A stretch of 54,632 nucleotides of DNA from an uncultured Acidobacteriota bacterium (lineage in GTDB: Bacteria; Acidobacteriota; Terriglobia; Bryobacterales; Bryobacteraceae): contig CADECY010000060.1 of NCBI GenBank assembly GCA_902825945.1, positions 1 through 54,632 on the forward strand, given 5' to 3'. Below, one piece after another: positions 28,074 to 36,384 of the stretch. Below the pieces are notes generated by a model. The model saw only the letters and a list, made by a program, of their open reading frames with translations, was not told the DNA's origin and did no database searches. Position 1 is the stretch's first letter. The number at the start of each line of letters is the position of its first letter. The translations under genes were made by a program, and so were the position numbers.

Positions 28074-28098
28074 AAAAAAAAAAGGGGCCGCGAAGGCC
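28074..28098 (-). terminator. Candidate intrinsic terminator, minus strand
   Basis: On the minus strand GGCC-TTCGC-GGCC (28098-28086) is followed by CC and a run of ten T (complement of the A run 28074-28083). The stem is short but the T tract is the longest in the window. It lies about 165 nt beyond the stop of the response-regulator remnant. Confidence 0.45.
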
Positions 28099-28262
28099 GC
28101 CACATGACGCTCCTGCAGTTTTACGAAGTCATCAGGGAACGATTTTCACAAGGGACGGCGGGATGCCATATTCCGTCGCCTTCCAGAACGTCTGGGCCAC
28201 CAAGTGATTGCTGTGGCCGCCACCATCAACCCACACTCGCCGCCAATGCCAGGGAACACCGC

Positions 28263-29081
28263 CTATACATGTGTAGGGTCGCGTCGTCGCCGGGCGTGAC
28301 ATTCCACCAGCGCCTGTTCGAGCTTGGAGACTTCGATCGGCTTGGCCAGGAATCCTTCCATTCCGGCCTCGAGACATTCGTCCTGGTCTTGCCGAAATGC
28401 GGCGGCAGTCAGGGCGACGATGCGAGGCCTGCGTTCCGCTGGAATCTCGCGGGTTATGCGGCGAGCGGCTTCCGGGCCATCCATTACGGGCATCTGCAAA
28501 TCGAGCAGCACGAGGTCGAAGTCGTGTTCCCGAACTGCTTCGAGCACCTCGAGGCCGTTTGAGGCCATCTTGGGCCGGTAGCCCCAGCGTTCGAGCAAGC
28601 GACCGGCCACCTTCTGATTAACCGGATTGTCGTCCGCAACGAGGATTTCAAGCGGAAGGCGTTCGGCGAGCGACGGTCCGGCCGAGGCGACTGCGAGTTT
28701 CCGTAGTGAGGCGGCGGGATCCGAACGGCTCAACACGCGGGAAAGCACCTGGTGCAGTTGCTGGCGGCGGACGGGCTTGGTAAGGTGGGCCGCCAATGGG
28801 TTTCGTTCCCGGCCCAGTGAGGAACGCGCGGAGGCGGCGTTGGAACTGAGCATCACCATCGGAGGCGTGCCGGGCCCGCTTTCGGCCTCAATGGCACGCA
28901 CCAATTCCATTCCGTCGCAGCCAGGCATGTACCAGTCGAGCAGAATGAGATCCCATTTCGCGCTACTGCGCACGAGCGCCAAGGCCTCCTCCCCGTTGGC
29001 GGCGCATTCGACGGCTAATTTTGGCGACGGCGTCGGTAGCCCAGCAAATCCGGCGTTCGGAACTCCTCGTACGGTGGGAAA
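28263..29081 (-). pseudogene. C-terminal end of a hybrid histidine kinase (two receiver domains)
   Basis: The open part holds two receiver domains. The second is complete (about residues 112-235 from the TTG at 28982): LEILVADDNPVNQKVAG, the phospho-acceptor Asp in LVLLDLQMPVMDG, the Thr in ALTAAA and the Lys in FLAKPI. The first has its acceptor Asp in DLILLDWYMPGCDG and the Lys in LTKPV but has lost its first strand and the acidic pair. The frame is open upstream only to a TGA at 29082, with no kinase, PAS or membrane domain. This is the 3' end of a BarA-type sensor whose front has been deleted. No good start codon or ribosome site is present. Confidence 0.75.
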
Positions 29082-29506
29082 TCAACGCTGGCTTCAGGCT
29101 TCGGTGCGTTTGGTGTTTTGACGGAACGCGCCAGCAACAGAGGCGGACGCGCTCTCTCGGGTGAAGGCTCTCAAAGGCGCGCTTGACCGGTTGGACACCG
29201 TGGCGGGTCGAGAAATCGGATGGGGCGAACCCGGCGGACGTGACGCGTCCCAATGTGTTGGACGAATAGGTTCGGAAACTGATCGGCCGCAACCTCCTGC
29301 TCATGGGTTTCCGACGCCTTGACTTGACCGAACCAGGGAGTACGAAATCCGTCGCGCCCAGAACGCTCTGCGACGGATTCGAACGGCCACGGTCACGATG
29401 GAAGCAGCCGAAAGTTTTGCGGTACTATGGCCGACCATTTTCGTATTGCGGCAGATTCACTCTAACCAGGAAGGCGACCGCTTGTTGTCGAAGTTGCCAT
29501 TCAACT
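29082..29506. other. Gene-poor stretch with possible regulator debris
   Basis: No intact gene is seen. On the plus strand near 29190-29310 one frame reads GANPADVTRPNVLDE, a stop, then VRKLIGRNLL. This resembles the winged-helix end of an OmpR-type response regulator (VWG...NVLDxYVRKL), but the match is short and I hold it weakly. Confidence 0.3.
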
Positions 29507-29950
29507 TCAACGAACGACCAGATTGCGGTGCGCGTAGGAAACGGCTTCGGCCATGCGAATCATCAGCTCCGCGATCCCGCGTTCGTCGAGCAGGCGCGCG
29601 ATGCAGGGGTGGTTCAGGGATGCGAGGATCTGGCGTTCCTGTAAGGAATCGGTTGCGGAGGCGGCTCTGACTGGCAGTGGAGGAACTTCACCGCCGCCTG
29701 CTGTTGAATTTCGCCATCGGCGAGTTCGCAAGGGTAGACCGAGGCCATGCCGCCGTGGCCGAGAAGCCGGATCAGGCGTAGGGTCCGCACAGGCGCGCCT
29801 CCGAGACGGACGTGTTGGACAGCAGGAAATGCTTTGCCGCGGCTCCGGCAATTTCGGTGAGCGTGCCGCTGTCGGGTTCGTCAAATTGCCAAAGCGATTC
29901 GACTTCTGCGCGAAATTCGGTGGAGACGCCGCGGCGCGAATAGTAGTGCG
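29507..29950 (-). pseudogene. Decayed Ser/Thr protein kinase, N-terminal part
   Basis: Pieces of a bacterial Pkn2-type kinase lie in order but in changing frames. EFRAEVESLWQFDEPDSG is the usual pre-kinase segment. RLIRLLGHGGMASVYPCEL is the Gly-rich loop, and AAVKFL carries the ATP-binding Lys. A shift leads to LQERQILASLNHPCIARLLD. A deletion then leads to AEAVSYAHRNLVV, just before where the catalytic HRD should follow. At least three frame changes and the missing catalytic loop make it dead. Kinases with this N-terminus are usually encoded beside a TIGR02999 sigma gene, and one lies just across the gap in the opposite direction. Confidence 0.7.
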
Positions 29951-30070
29951 AACGCCCTGCGGCCGGGAGACGGCGACTTCTCGAAAGTGAGTCCGCACGC
30001 TGATGCCCATAGGAGGCCCTGAGTGGTAAGCGGAAGCCCGGCGATTCCGGCTCATGATAGGCTGATTTTT

Positions 30071-30634
30071 GTGAGTAGCGCCGTACAGAACCTCTTCCAA
30101 CGGCTGCGCACCGGGGACGACTCGGTGCTCGGGGAACTCACTCCGACGCTGTATGGCGAACTCCATCGCATTGCTTCGCGACACTTGCGGGGGGAGCGGG
30201 CTGGTCACACACTCCAGCCGACCGCGCTTGTCCACGAGGCGTACCTCAAGCTCTTCGAAGGCACCGAACGGCAATACTCGGACGAAGTCCATTTCCTCGC
30301 GGTCGCGTCGCGCGTCATGCGGCAAGTCCTGGTGGATTACGCCCGTGCGCGTTCGAGCAAGAAGCGGACGGGACCGGAAGCCGGCGAGGCCAAACAGACG
30401 AGCCTCGAGGTGAGAAGCGGCAGCGATGTGGAACTGGTGGAGTTGATCGAGCTCGATAGCGCGATCCAGGCCCTCCAGGCCGAGGACGAATCGCTCGCCC
30501 GGCTCATCGAGATGCGCTACTTCGGCGGCATGACAGCCGAAGAATCCGCGGAAGCGCTGGGAATCTCGGCCCATGTCGTCCGGCACGACCTGCGGCTCGC
30601 GCAGGCGTGGCTCAGACGGCGCCTTTCCCGTTAG
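30071..30634 (+). CDS. ECF-type RNA polymerase sigma factor (TIGR02999-like)
   Basis: This 187-aa sigma factor has region 2 near residues 8-90 (QNLFQRLRTGDD, LHRIASRHLRGE, ALVHEAYLKLF, FLAVASRVMRQVLVDYARAR) and region 4 near 130-185 (RYFGGMTAEESAEALGISAHVVRHDLRLAQAWL). This group is abundant in Acidobacteriota and Planctomycetes and is usually paired with a Ser/Thr kinase in place of an anti-sigma factor. Here the adjacent kinase is a pseudogene. GTG codons at 30023 and 30071 are both possible; the later one begins right at conserved sequence. The 3' end overlaps the convergent gene by 4 nt. Confidence 0.9.
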   Translation: MSSAVQNLFQRLRTGDDSVLGELTPTLYGELHRIASRHLRGERAGHTLQPTALVHEAYLKLFEGTERQYSDEVHFLAVASRVMRQVLVDYARARSSKKRTGPEAGEAKQTSLEVRSGSDVELVELIELDSAIQALQAEDESLARLIEMRYFGGMTAEESAEALGISAHVVRHDLRLAQAWLRRRLSR

Positions 30635-31203
30635 TCTTGTTTGAGATAGGCGGCGTAGGCGCCGCTTTGGCCGAGCGCGGGATACATGACGGTGTCCGCA
30701 ATCGTGGATGGATCCACCGGAAGCAGACGGTTCACCGCGTCGACAAAGCCCTCTCGATCGTCAGGGCTCAGCACGATCCAGCCCAAGGTGGCGGACTTGA
30801 CCCCTACCAAGTCGACGCTGCGCGTGGCATACCAGTGATGCCAGCCGAGACGGCGGGAGTAGTACCGGCCGTAGAACCCAAAGAGTCCGCCGTTGCCGCT
30901 CACCCGGATCGGAACCCCCATCTCGGCTTTGGTCAATACTTTAGCCTTCACGATGTCAGCCCGATTCAGCCGGACCGATTTGATTGGGCGCCGGATTTCC
31001 ACGCCTTCCTCATCGACGACATAGCCCTGCGGGCCGAACCCCCACGAAAATACCCCGATCAGGGCCCCGATGGTAAACGTCACGGCGATCAACTGGACCG
31101 GCACGTTCCAAACGGAAAGCAGCGATGGCAGGATCAAGAGTGTGAGCATCGCACAGATCGTGGAGAATTTCGTGGTGTGGTTCCAGGACGCGGCGAACTT
31201 CAT
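30631..31203 (-). CDS. Membrane protein with a PH-like domain
   Basis: This is a 190-aa protein. Two hydrophobic segments near residues 14-55 (STICAMLTLLILPSLLSV and LIAVTFTIGALIGVFSWG) are followed by a domain of bacterial PH type: VDEEGVEIRRPIKSVRLNRADI, then FGFYGRYYSRRLGWHHWYATR, then WIVLSPDDREGFVDAVNRLL. Proteins of this group are annotated bPH_6 or similar, with no established activity. It converges with and overlaps the sigma gene by 4 nt, and diverges from the sulfatase gene. Confidence 0.8.
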   Translation of the reverse strand: MKFAASWNHTTKFSTICAMLTLLILPSLLSVWNVPVQLIAVTFTIGALIGVFSWGFGPQGYVVDEEGVEIRRPIKSVRLNRADIVKAKVLTKAEMGVPIRVSGNGGLFGFYGRYYSRRLGWHHWYATRSVDLVGVKSATLGWIVLSPDDREGFVDAVNRLLPVDPSTIADTVMYPALGQSGAYAAYLKQD

Positions 31204-31262
31204 GCTTCCCGAAGGATCGGCCGGTTCGACGTAAAACTGTAGCCACGATAGAATAGACCCGG

Positions 31263-32687
31263 ATGAAACGCCGATCTTTCCTCAGCACGGCCGTGGCCGC
31301 TCCGTTCGTCGTCACAGAGTCGCGCGCCGCCGCGCGCCGGCCAAACGTGGTCATGATCATGACTGACGATCACGGCGCCTGGACGCTCGGCGCCTACGGC
31401 TGTCGCGATGCGCGAACTCCGAACATCGATGCGCTGGCCTCCGGCGGCGCCCGGTTCGATCGCGCCTTCGCCTGCACGCCCGTCTGCTCGCCCAGCCGCA
31501 TGACGTGGATCACGGGCCGCGTTCCGTCGACTCACCGTGTCCAGGACTGGCTCCGGCCGGAGGACAGCTTCGCGGCGAATTCGCACAAGTGGCTGGACGG
31601 CCACCCCACCTATTCCGAGCATCTCCAAGCCGCCGGCTACACGCTGGGAATGTCCGGCAAGTGGCATATGGGCGACGACCACATCGCGCAGAAGGGCTTT
31701 TCCTACTGGGCGACGATTCCGGGCGGCGGCGGACCGTACAAGGACCAGGAGTTCGTGGTCAACGGCTCGAAGGTGAAAACTACCGGTTTCAAGACGGATC
31801 GGGTGGCCGACTTCGGAATGGAGTTCCTCGACAAGCAGCGCGGCAAGGGCAACCCGTTCTATCTGCTAATGCCGTTCTACGCTCCGCACACCCCGTTCGA
31901 TTATCAGCCGGACGAATATCGGAAGCCGTTCGAGAACTCCTCGTACGCCTGCTATCCGGACGTTCCGATGCATCCCTGGCAGAATCGCGGGCTGAGCAAA
32001 CACCATGGAAATCGTGCGAGCTTCCTCGCCTATTCGGCGCTGATTCGCGGTGTCGATCAGAATGTCGGCCGGATCGTGAAGAAGCTCGACGAGATGGGCG
32101 TGCGCGAAAATACGCTGATCGTCTTCTCCGCCGATCAGGGCTGGAACGCCGGCCATCACGGCGTTTGGGGCAAGGGCAATGGGACGTGGCCGTTCAACAT
32201 GTACGACGAGTCGATCCGGGTGCCGCTCATCTGGAATCAGCCCGGCCGGATCAAGGCGGGCCAACAGCTCCGCGCGATGGTGTCGTCGTATGACTACTTC
32301 CCGACGATCCTCGACTACACCGGCGTCAAGGCGCCCGCCGATCCGAAGCGCGTGGGCCGCAGCTACGCCGGATTCTTGCGGGGGCAGAACCCGAAGTGGC
32401 GGAATCGCCTGTTCTTCGAATACGCCTATACGCGCGGCATGCGAACCGAGAACCTGAAGCTCATCCAGCGAACCAAGAACTGGCCGAGCGAGTTCTACGA
32501 TCTCGAAGCCGATCCGGGCGAGAAGGTGAACAAAATTGACGATCCGGCCCAGAAGAAGCAGATCGAGACGATGCGGGCGGAGATGGGCCGCTTCTTCGGA
32601 CAAGTGGGCGCGCCGGATATCGAGGAGTGGCAATCCACCACACATCAGAAGCTGACCGGTTACACCGCAGTGGAGAGGCGAAATTGA
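31263..32687 (+). CDS. Sulfatase (arylsulfatase family), exported
   Basis: This 474-aa type I sulfatase removes sulfate esters from sulfated sugars or glycans. The leader MKRRSFLSTAVAAPF has an Arg-Arg pair and looks Tat-like. The active site signature CSPSR has its formylglycine Cys at residue 75. Metal ligands are visible in MIMTDDHG (DD near 38) and FSADQGWNAGHHG (D and H near 290-300), and GKWHMG is the substrate-side Lys/His motif. Near the C-terminus ELYDLxxDPGE appears as EFYDLEADPGE. It needs a formylglycine-generating enzyme, none of which is encoded in this window. Substrate unknown. Confidence 0.94.
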   Translation: MKRRSFLSTAVAAPFVVTESRAAARRPNVVMIMTDDHGAWTLGAYGCRDARTPNIDALASGGARFDRAFACTPVCSPSRMTWITGRVPSTHRVQDWLRPEDSFAANSHKWLDGHPTYSEHLQAAGYTLGMSGKWHMGDDHIAQKGFSYWATIPGGGGPYKDQEFVVNGSKVKTTGFKTDRVADFGMEFLDKQRGKGNPFYLLMPFYAPHTPFDYQPDEYRKPFENSSYACYPDVPMHPWQNRGLSKHHGNRASFLAYSALIRGVDQNVGRIVKKLDEMGVRENTLIVFSADQGWNAGHHGVWGKGNGTWPFNMYDESIRVPLIWNQPGRIKAGQQLRAMVSSYDYFPTILDYTGVKAPADPKRVGRSYAGFLRGQNPKWRNRLFFEYAYTRGMRTENLKLIQRTKNWPSEFYDLEADPGEKVNKIDDPAQKKQIETMRAEMGRFFGQVGAPDIEEWQSTTHQKLTGYTAVERRN

Positions 32688-32723
32688 GCGCAGTCTTTTC
32701 GCCCTCCGCGTGCGTCTAAATGG

Positions 32724-34001
32724 ATGAGAATGACCCGAACATTCCCTGTGGTGTGTCTGATGGCGGCGAGCCTGTGGGCTCAGGATGCCAAGGAGCGGAT
32801 TCGCTGGTGCAAAGACGCCTATAAACAAGGCGCGGGAGCGGTTCCGGCTCTGCTCAACTACATCAAGAGCGATCCGGACGACGAGGTGCGCCGGGAAGCC
32901 GTCAAGACGCTGAACATCATCGGTGGCGAGCCTGTGCTCGACGCATTGATCGCGGCCACTCAGGACAAGGACTCCGAAGTACAGGCCCGCGCGACGGACG
33001 GAATCGTCAACGTCTACATTCCGGGATACGTGAAGTCGGGCTTCACCGCAAGTCTCAAGCGGGCGGGGACCGGAATCAAGGGCAAGTTCACCGACACCAA
33101 TGACCAAATGGTGGATCCGTGGGTCAAGGTCAAGCCCGATGCGATCGAGGCGCTGGGGCGGCTGGTAAAGCAAGGCACGTGGCCCGAGGTCAAGGCCAAC
33201 GCCGCGCGCGCGGTGGGAATCCTGCGGGGCGGCGCGGCGGTACCGCAACTGCTCGACGGGCTCCGCGGGCGCGACACGATTCTCATCATCGAATGCCTGG
33301 TGGCGTTGCAAAAGATCCGTGATCGCACGGTGGCGGCCGAAATCACGCCCCATATCAACGACCTCAATCCGCGCGTGCAGACCACGGCGATGGAACTGGC
33401 GGGACTGCTTCAGGACAAAGTCTCATTGCTCCCCCTGCGCCGAGCGTTCGAGAGCGCGAAGACCCCGAGGGTGAAGGCTTCCGCGCTCATGGCGATCGCG
33501 ATGATTCCCGACGAGTCGAACCGTGCGCTGCTCGATGCGAACCTCGCCGATAAGGAAGACGACATCCGCGCCTCGGCCGCCGAAGGCTACGGCCGGCTGA
33601 AAAACAAGGCGGATCTGCCCAAGCTCGAAAAGGTGTTCGCCGAGGAAACGCGCATGAAACCACGACTCGGACTCGCGTTTTCGCTGGTCAGCCTCGGGAA
33701 GACCGAGATGACGGAGTTCAGCCCGCTACAGTACCTCGTGAACACGCTCAACTCGTCGGCTTATTCCGGTGTCGCTGCCCCGTTCCTCGTCGAACTCGCG
33801 CGCGACAAAGCCGTTCGCGAAGCACTCTATCCGGGCATGGCGGCGCGAACGGTGCGCGAGAAGGTGGAACTGGCGGACGTGATCGCGCGGACCGGCGACC
33901 ATGCGTCGATGCCGGTGCTCGAAAAGCTGGCGGCGGACACCGATCCGAAGATCGGACCGGCGGGGCAGAGGGCGGTGGCGTTGCTACGGTCGCGGTTGTA
34001 G
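32724..34001 (+). CDS. Exported HEAT-repeat protein
   Basis: This 425-aa protein starts with a signal peptide (MRMTRTFPVVCLMAASLWAQ) and then consists of helical pairs of about 30-35 residues of the HEAT/PBS type. Examples are DPDDEVRREAVKTLNII, DKDSEVQARATDGIV, WPEVKANAARAVGILRGG and KEDDIRASAAEGYGRL. Such solenoids bind protein partners; no catalytic motif is present. It follows the sulfatase by 36 nt on the same strand and could share its transcript. Confidence 0.88.
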   Translation: MRMTRTFPVVCLMAASLWAQDAKERIRWCKDAYKQGAGAVPALLNYIKSDPDDEVRREAVKTLNIIGGEPVLDALIAATQDKDSEVQARATDGIVNVYIPGYVKSGFTASLKRAGTGIKGKFTDTNDQMVDPWVKVKPDAIEALGRLVKQGTWPEVKANAARAVGILRGGAAVPQLLDGLRGRDTILIIECLVALQKIRDRTVAAEITPHINDLNPRVQTTAMELAGLLQDKVSLLPLRRAFESAKTPRVKASALMAIAMIPDESNRALLDANLADKEDDIRASAAEGYGRLKNKADLPKLEKVFAEETRMKPRLGLAFSLVSLGKTEMTEFSPLQYLVNTLNSSAYSGVAAPFLVELARDKAVREALYPGMAARTVREKVELADVIARTGDHASMPVLEKLAADTDPKIGPAGQRAVALLRSRL

Positions 34002-34030
34002 GGCGCTCGCGCGGGAGGCCGGTGTTACTG

Positions 34031-35272
34031 CTACGGTCGCTGCGGATCCGGCCGCGCAGCCTTCGCCTTCAACGGCCGGCTGATCAGCACCTTCAGCCGC
34101 GAGCCGCCGCTCACGATCGACTTCGCCAACACGTCTGCCTCGGTGAACTTCGCCATCAGGATTTCGCCATCCACCGCCCGGTTTCGATCGTACGAAATGT
34201 AGATCGAACCATCGGGAGCTTGGAAGCCATCCGGGTACGAGATGCCTTTGCGCTCGTCGAGCATCAAGCCGCCCTTCCACGTCGCGCCGTCATCCTCTGA
34301 GAGCCAAGCGGTCAGCTTGCTGCGGCCTTCGTGCGAATCGATGGTGTCGCCATGTTTCACGAGCAGGATCCTGCCCGAGGCGAGACGTCGCAAATGGAAT
34401 CGCGCGACCGGATGCTGGATCGAGGGTTCGCTCGGCGTGGTCCAGGTGCGGCCGCGATCGCTGGAGGTGCTCTGCATGAGTCCGGTGGTGGTGCGTGCGA
34501 GCATCCAGAGGCTGTCATCTCTACGTTCGATCGTCATGTGCTCATCCCAAGTCGGGTTGGGGAATTGCAGGTGACCGTGGCGGGTCCAGGTAGTTCCTTC
34601 GTCGGTCGAAACGAAGAGATTCGCGCCCCGGAACGGATCGAGGTCTTTGAACGCGCCTTCGAACGGGCCGAATCCCTTGGGATTCAGCGACACGGGAAGC
34701 AGCCACTCGCCGGTTGACAGAATCGTTGGCTTGTTCAGCGTGAATCCATGCCAGAGGCGCCTTGGCGCGGACCAAACGGGTTCGTCCGCGTCGGGATTCT
34801 CGCATACGGAAGCCCACACGCCGGAGCGCCCGTCGAACTGCATCATCGATTGATTGAAGAAGAGCCAAAGCCGCCCGCGCGGATCGCTCCAGACGTTGCC
34901 GACGAGCACGCTGCGATACATCGGGAGGTTCTTCGACTGCGCATCGATCACGAGCCGCGGCTTCGACCATGTGGCGCCATCATCGTCGCTGGTCGCGAGC
35001 ACGAAGAATGCCTTCGGCCCGTCTTCCCCCGCGACCCAGGCGGCCCATAGGCGGCCGCGCGGAGTCCGCGCGATCCCGATCGTCATGCCATAGTCGAGCT
35101 GATCGTAGTCGTAGCGCGGCAGAGGTGACGTGTCGAGTTTGGGCGGAATCAGCGCGAGATCGGCGATGCGCTCCATGACGGAAATCTCGAACTCGCGCGT
35201 TTGTTGAGGCGTGAGGTCGAGTCCCTGGGCGCTCGCGAACGCGGCGAGTGCGAGAGAGGCAAAGTAACGCAT
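34031..35272 (-). CDS. Sialidase-like exo-glycosidase (BNR repeats), exported
   Basis: This is a 413-aa protein. After a short signal peptide (MRYFASLALAAFASAQ) comes a six-bladed sialidase-type propeller with Asp-boxes SDDDGATW, STDEGTTW, SSDRGRTW and SEDDGATW spaced about 50-110 residues apart. The Arg triad of true sialidases could not be placed with certainty, so the substrate may be another glycan. The ATG lies 1 nt after the stop of the serine hydrolase gene, so the two are an operon. Confidence 0.88.
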   Translation of the reverse strand: MRYFASLALAAFASAQGLDLTPQQTREFEISVMERIADLALIPPKLDTSPLPRYDYDQLDYGMTIGIARTPRGRLWAAWVAGEDGPKAFFVLATSDDDGATWSKPRLVIDAQSKNLPMYRSVLVGNVWSDPRGRLWLFFNQSMMQFDGRSGVWASVCENPDADEPVWSAPRRLWHGFTLNKPTILSTGEWLLPVSLNPKGFGPFEGAFKDLDPFRGANLFVSTDEGTTWTRHGHLQFPNPTWDEHMTIERRDDSLWMLARTTTGLMQSTSSDRGRTWTTPSEPSIQHPVARFHLRRLASGRILLVKHGDTIDSHEGRSKLTAWLSEDDGATWKGGLMLDERKGISYPDGFQAPDGSIYISYDRNRAVDGEILMAKFTEADVLAKSIVSGGSRLKVLISRPLKAKAARPDPQRP

Positions 35273-35273
35273 C

Positions 35274-36326
35274 TCAGGCCGCTTCGGAAACGATGTCGGA
35301 GACCGGCTGGATGATTGTCTTGTTCGACTCGGCCGCTGGCCTCGAGGTGAGCAGAACGAAGATCGTACCCGTTGCCGGATCGGCCCAGGAAAGAGTGCCG
35401 GTCGAGCCGGAGTGGCCGAAGGCCGTGGGAGAACACGCCTTGCCGAAGCGTCCGGGCTTGACGCCCCAACCGAGGCCCCAGGGTTCGTTCAAGCCGCGAT
35501 TCTGATCTTCGGTCATCAACAGCGCCGTTTCCGGTTTCAATACGTTCCACTGCGGCTTCAGGAAGTATTCGAGGAACTTGCCGACATCGAGCGCATTGGC
35601 GTGCGCGCCTCCCCAGGGCGCGCCGAGATCGCGCCAATAGGGGCTGTTCCAGTTCCACGAATCGTTTCCGGTCACTTGGCTGATCGCCATCTCCTCGATG
35701 CGGCGTCCACCGAGCCCGAGAGATGCGGATTCCATCCCCAGCCGGTCGAACAGATGCTTCTTCATGAAGTCGCGCAGCTTGGTTCCAGTGACGCGCTCGA
35801 TCACCTCGGCGATCATGAGGATGCCCATGCTTTGGTACTTGCACTGCGTCCCGGGCTTGAAAAGCAACGGTGTCTTGCAGGTGCCTTTGACGAAATCGCT
35901 GAGCGGAGCGTGTTTGGCACGGAGCGCGTCGTTCTCGGCCAGCATGTCGGGCAGGCCGCTCGTGTGCGTGGCACAATGGCGGAGCGTGATCGAATCGCGA
36001 TCGTCGCCGGAAAATTCGGGCACGAACTTCTTCACCGTATCGTCGAGCGATAACTCACCCGCGTCCACGAGCGCCATGAGCATCGTCACGGTCATCGGCT
36101 TGGTGATCGAAGCGAGCAGGAACGGTTTCAGCGGAAGCGCGTCCGGCGAAGCAGTGAAGTGGTACCGCTTGTTGCCCTGCTTGACGAACAAGCTCGCGTA
36201 GTCGACTTCACCCGCCGCGTACGCCTTCTCGAGAAGCGCATAGGCGTCCTCGAGCCGCGAGCGTTGAATCGCACGGGAGATGGCGGAGAATCCGGTGGAG
36301 GCGAGAAAAGTCCGGCGCAGCATCAC
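35274..36326 (-). CDS. Serine hydrolase, class C beta-lactamase/DD-peptidase family
   Basis: This is a 350-aa protein with an N-terminal leader. The first catalytic motif SxxK is SITK in LLASITKPM (near residue 92). The second, normally YxN, appears as YQS in CKYQSMGILM, so the third position is Ser where Asn is usual. The third, HxG, is GHSG. The fold is that of AmpC, EstB and D-aminopeptidases. True beta-lactamase activity is unlikely to be predictable. It precedes the sialidase-like gene by 1 nt. The 58-nt gap to the divergent receptor gene must hold both promoters, and TATAGT (36334-36339, read on the minus strand) is a possible -10. Confidence 0.88.
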   Translation of the reverse strand: MMLRRTFLASTGFSAISRAIQRSRLEDAYALLEKAYAAGEVDYASLFVKQGNKRYHFTASPDALPLKPFLLASITKPMTVTMLMALVDAGELSLDDTVKKFVPEFSGDDRDSITLRHCATHTSGLPDMLAENDALRAKHAPLSDFVKGTCKTPLLFKPGTQCKYQSMGILMIAEVIERVTGTKLRDFMKKHLFDRLGMESASLGLGGRRIEEMAISQVTGNDSWNWNSPYWRDLGAPWGGAHANALDVGKFLEYFLKPQWNVLKPETALLMTEDQNRGLNEPWGLGWGVKPGRFGKACSPTAFGHSGSTGTLSWADPATGTIFVLLTSRPAAESNKTIIQPVSDIVSEAA

Positions 36327-36384
36327 TGACTACTATACGGGACCACACGCCCGGCATGGCATACTATCGCCATAAGGAGGCTCT

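Noticed and set aside
29950..30586. Front part of a long minus-strand frame through the sigma gene
   Set aside because: Only its last about 60 codons resemble kinase. The rest is antisense to the sigma factor gene.
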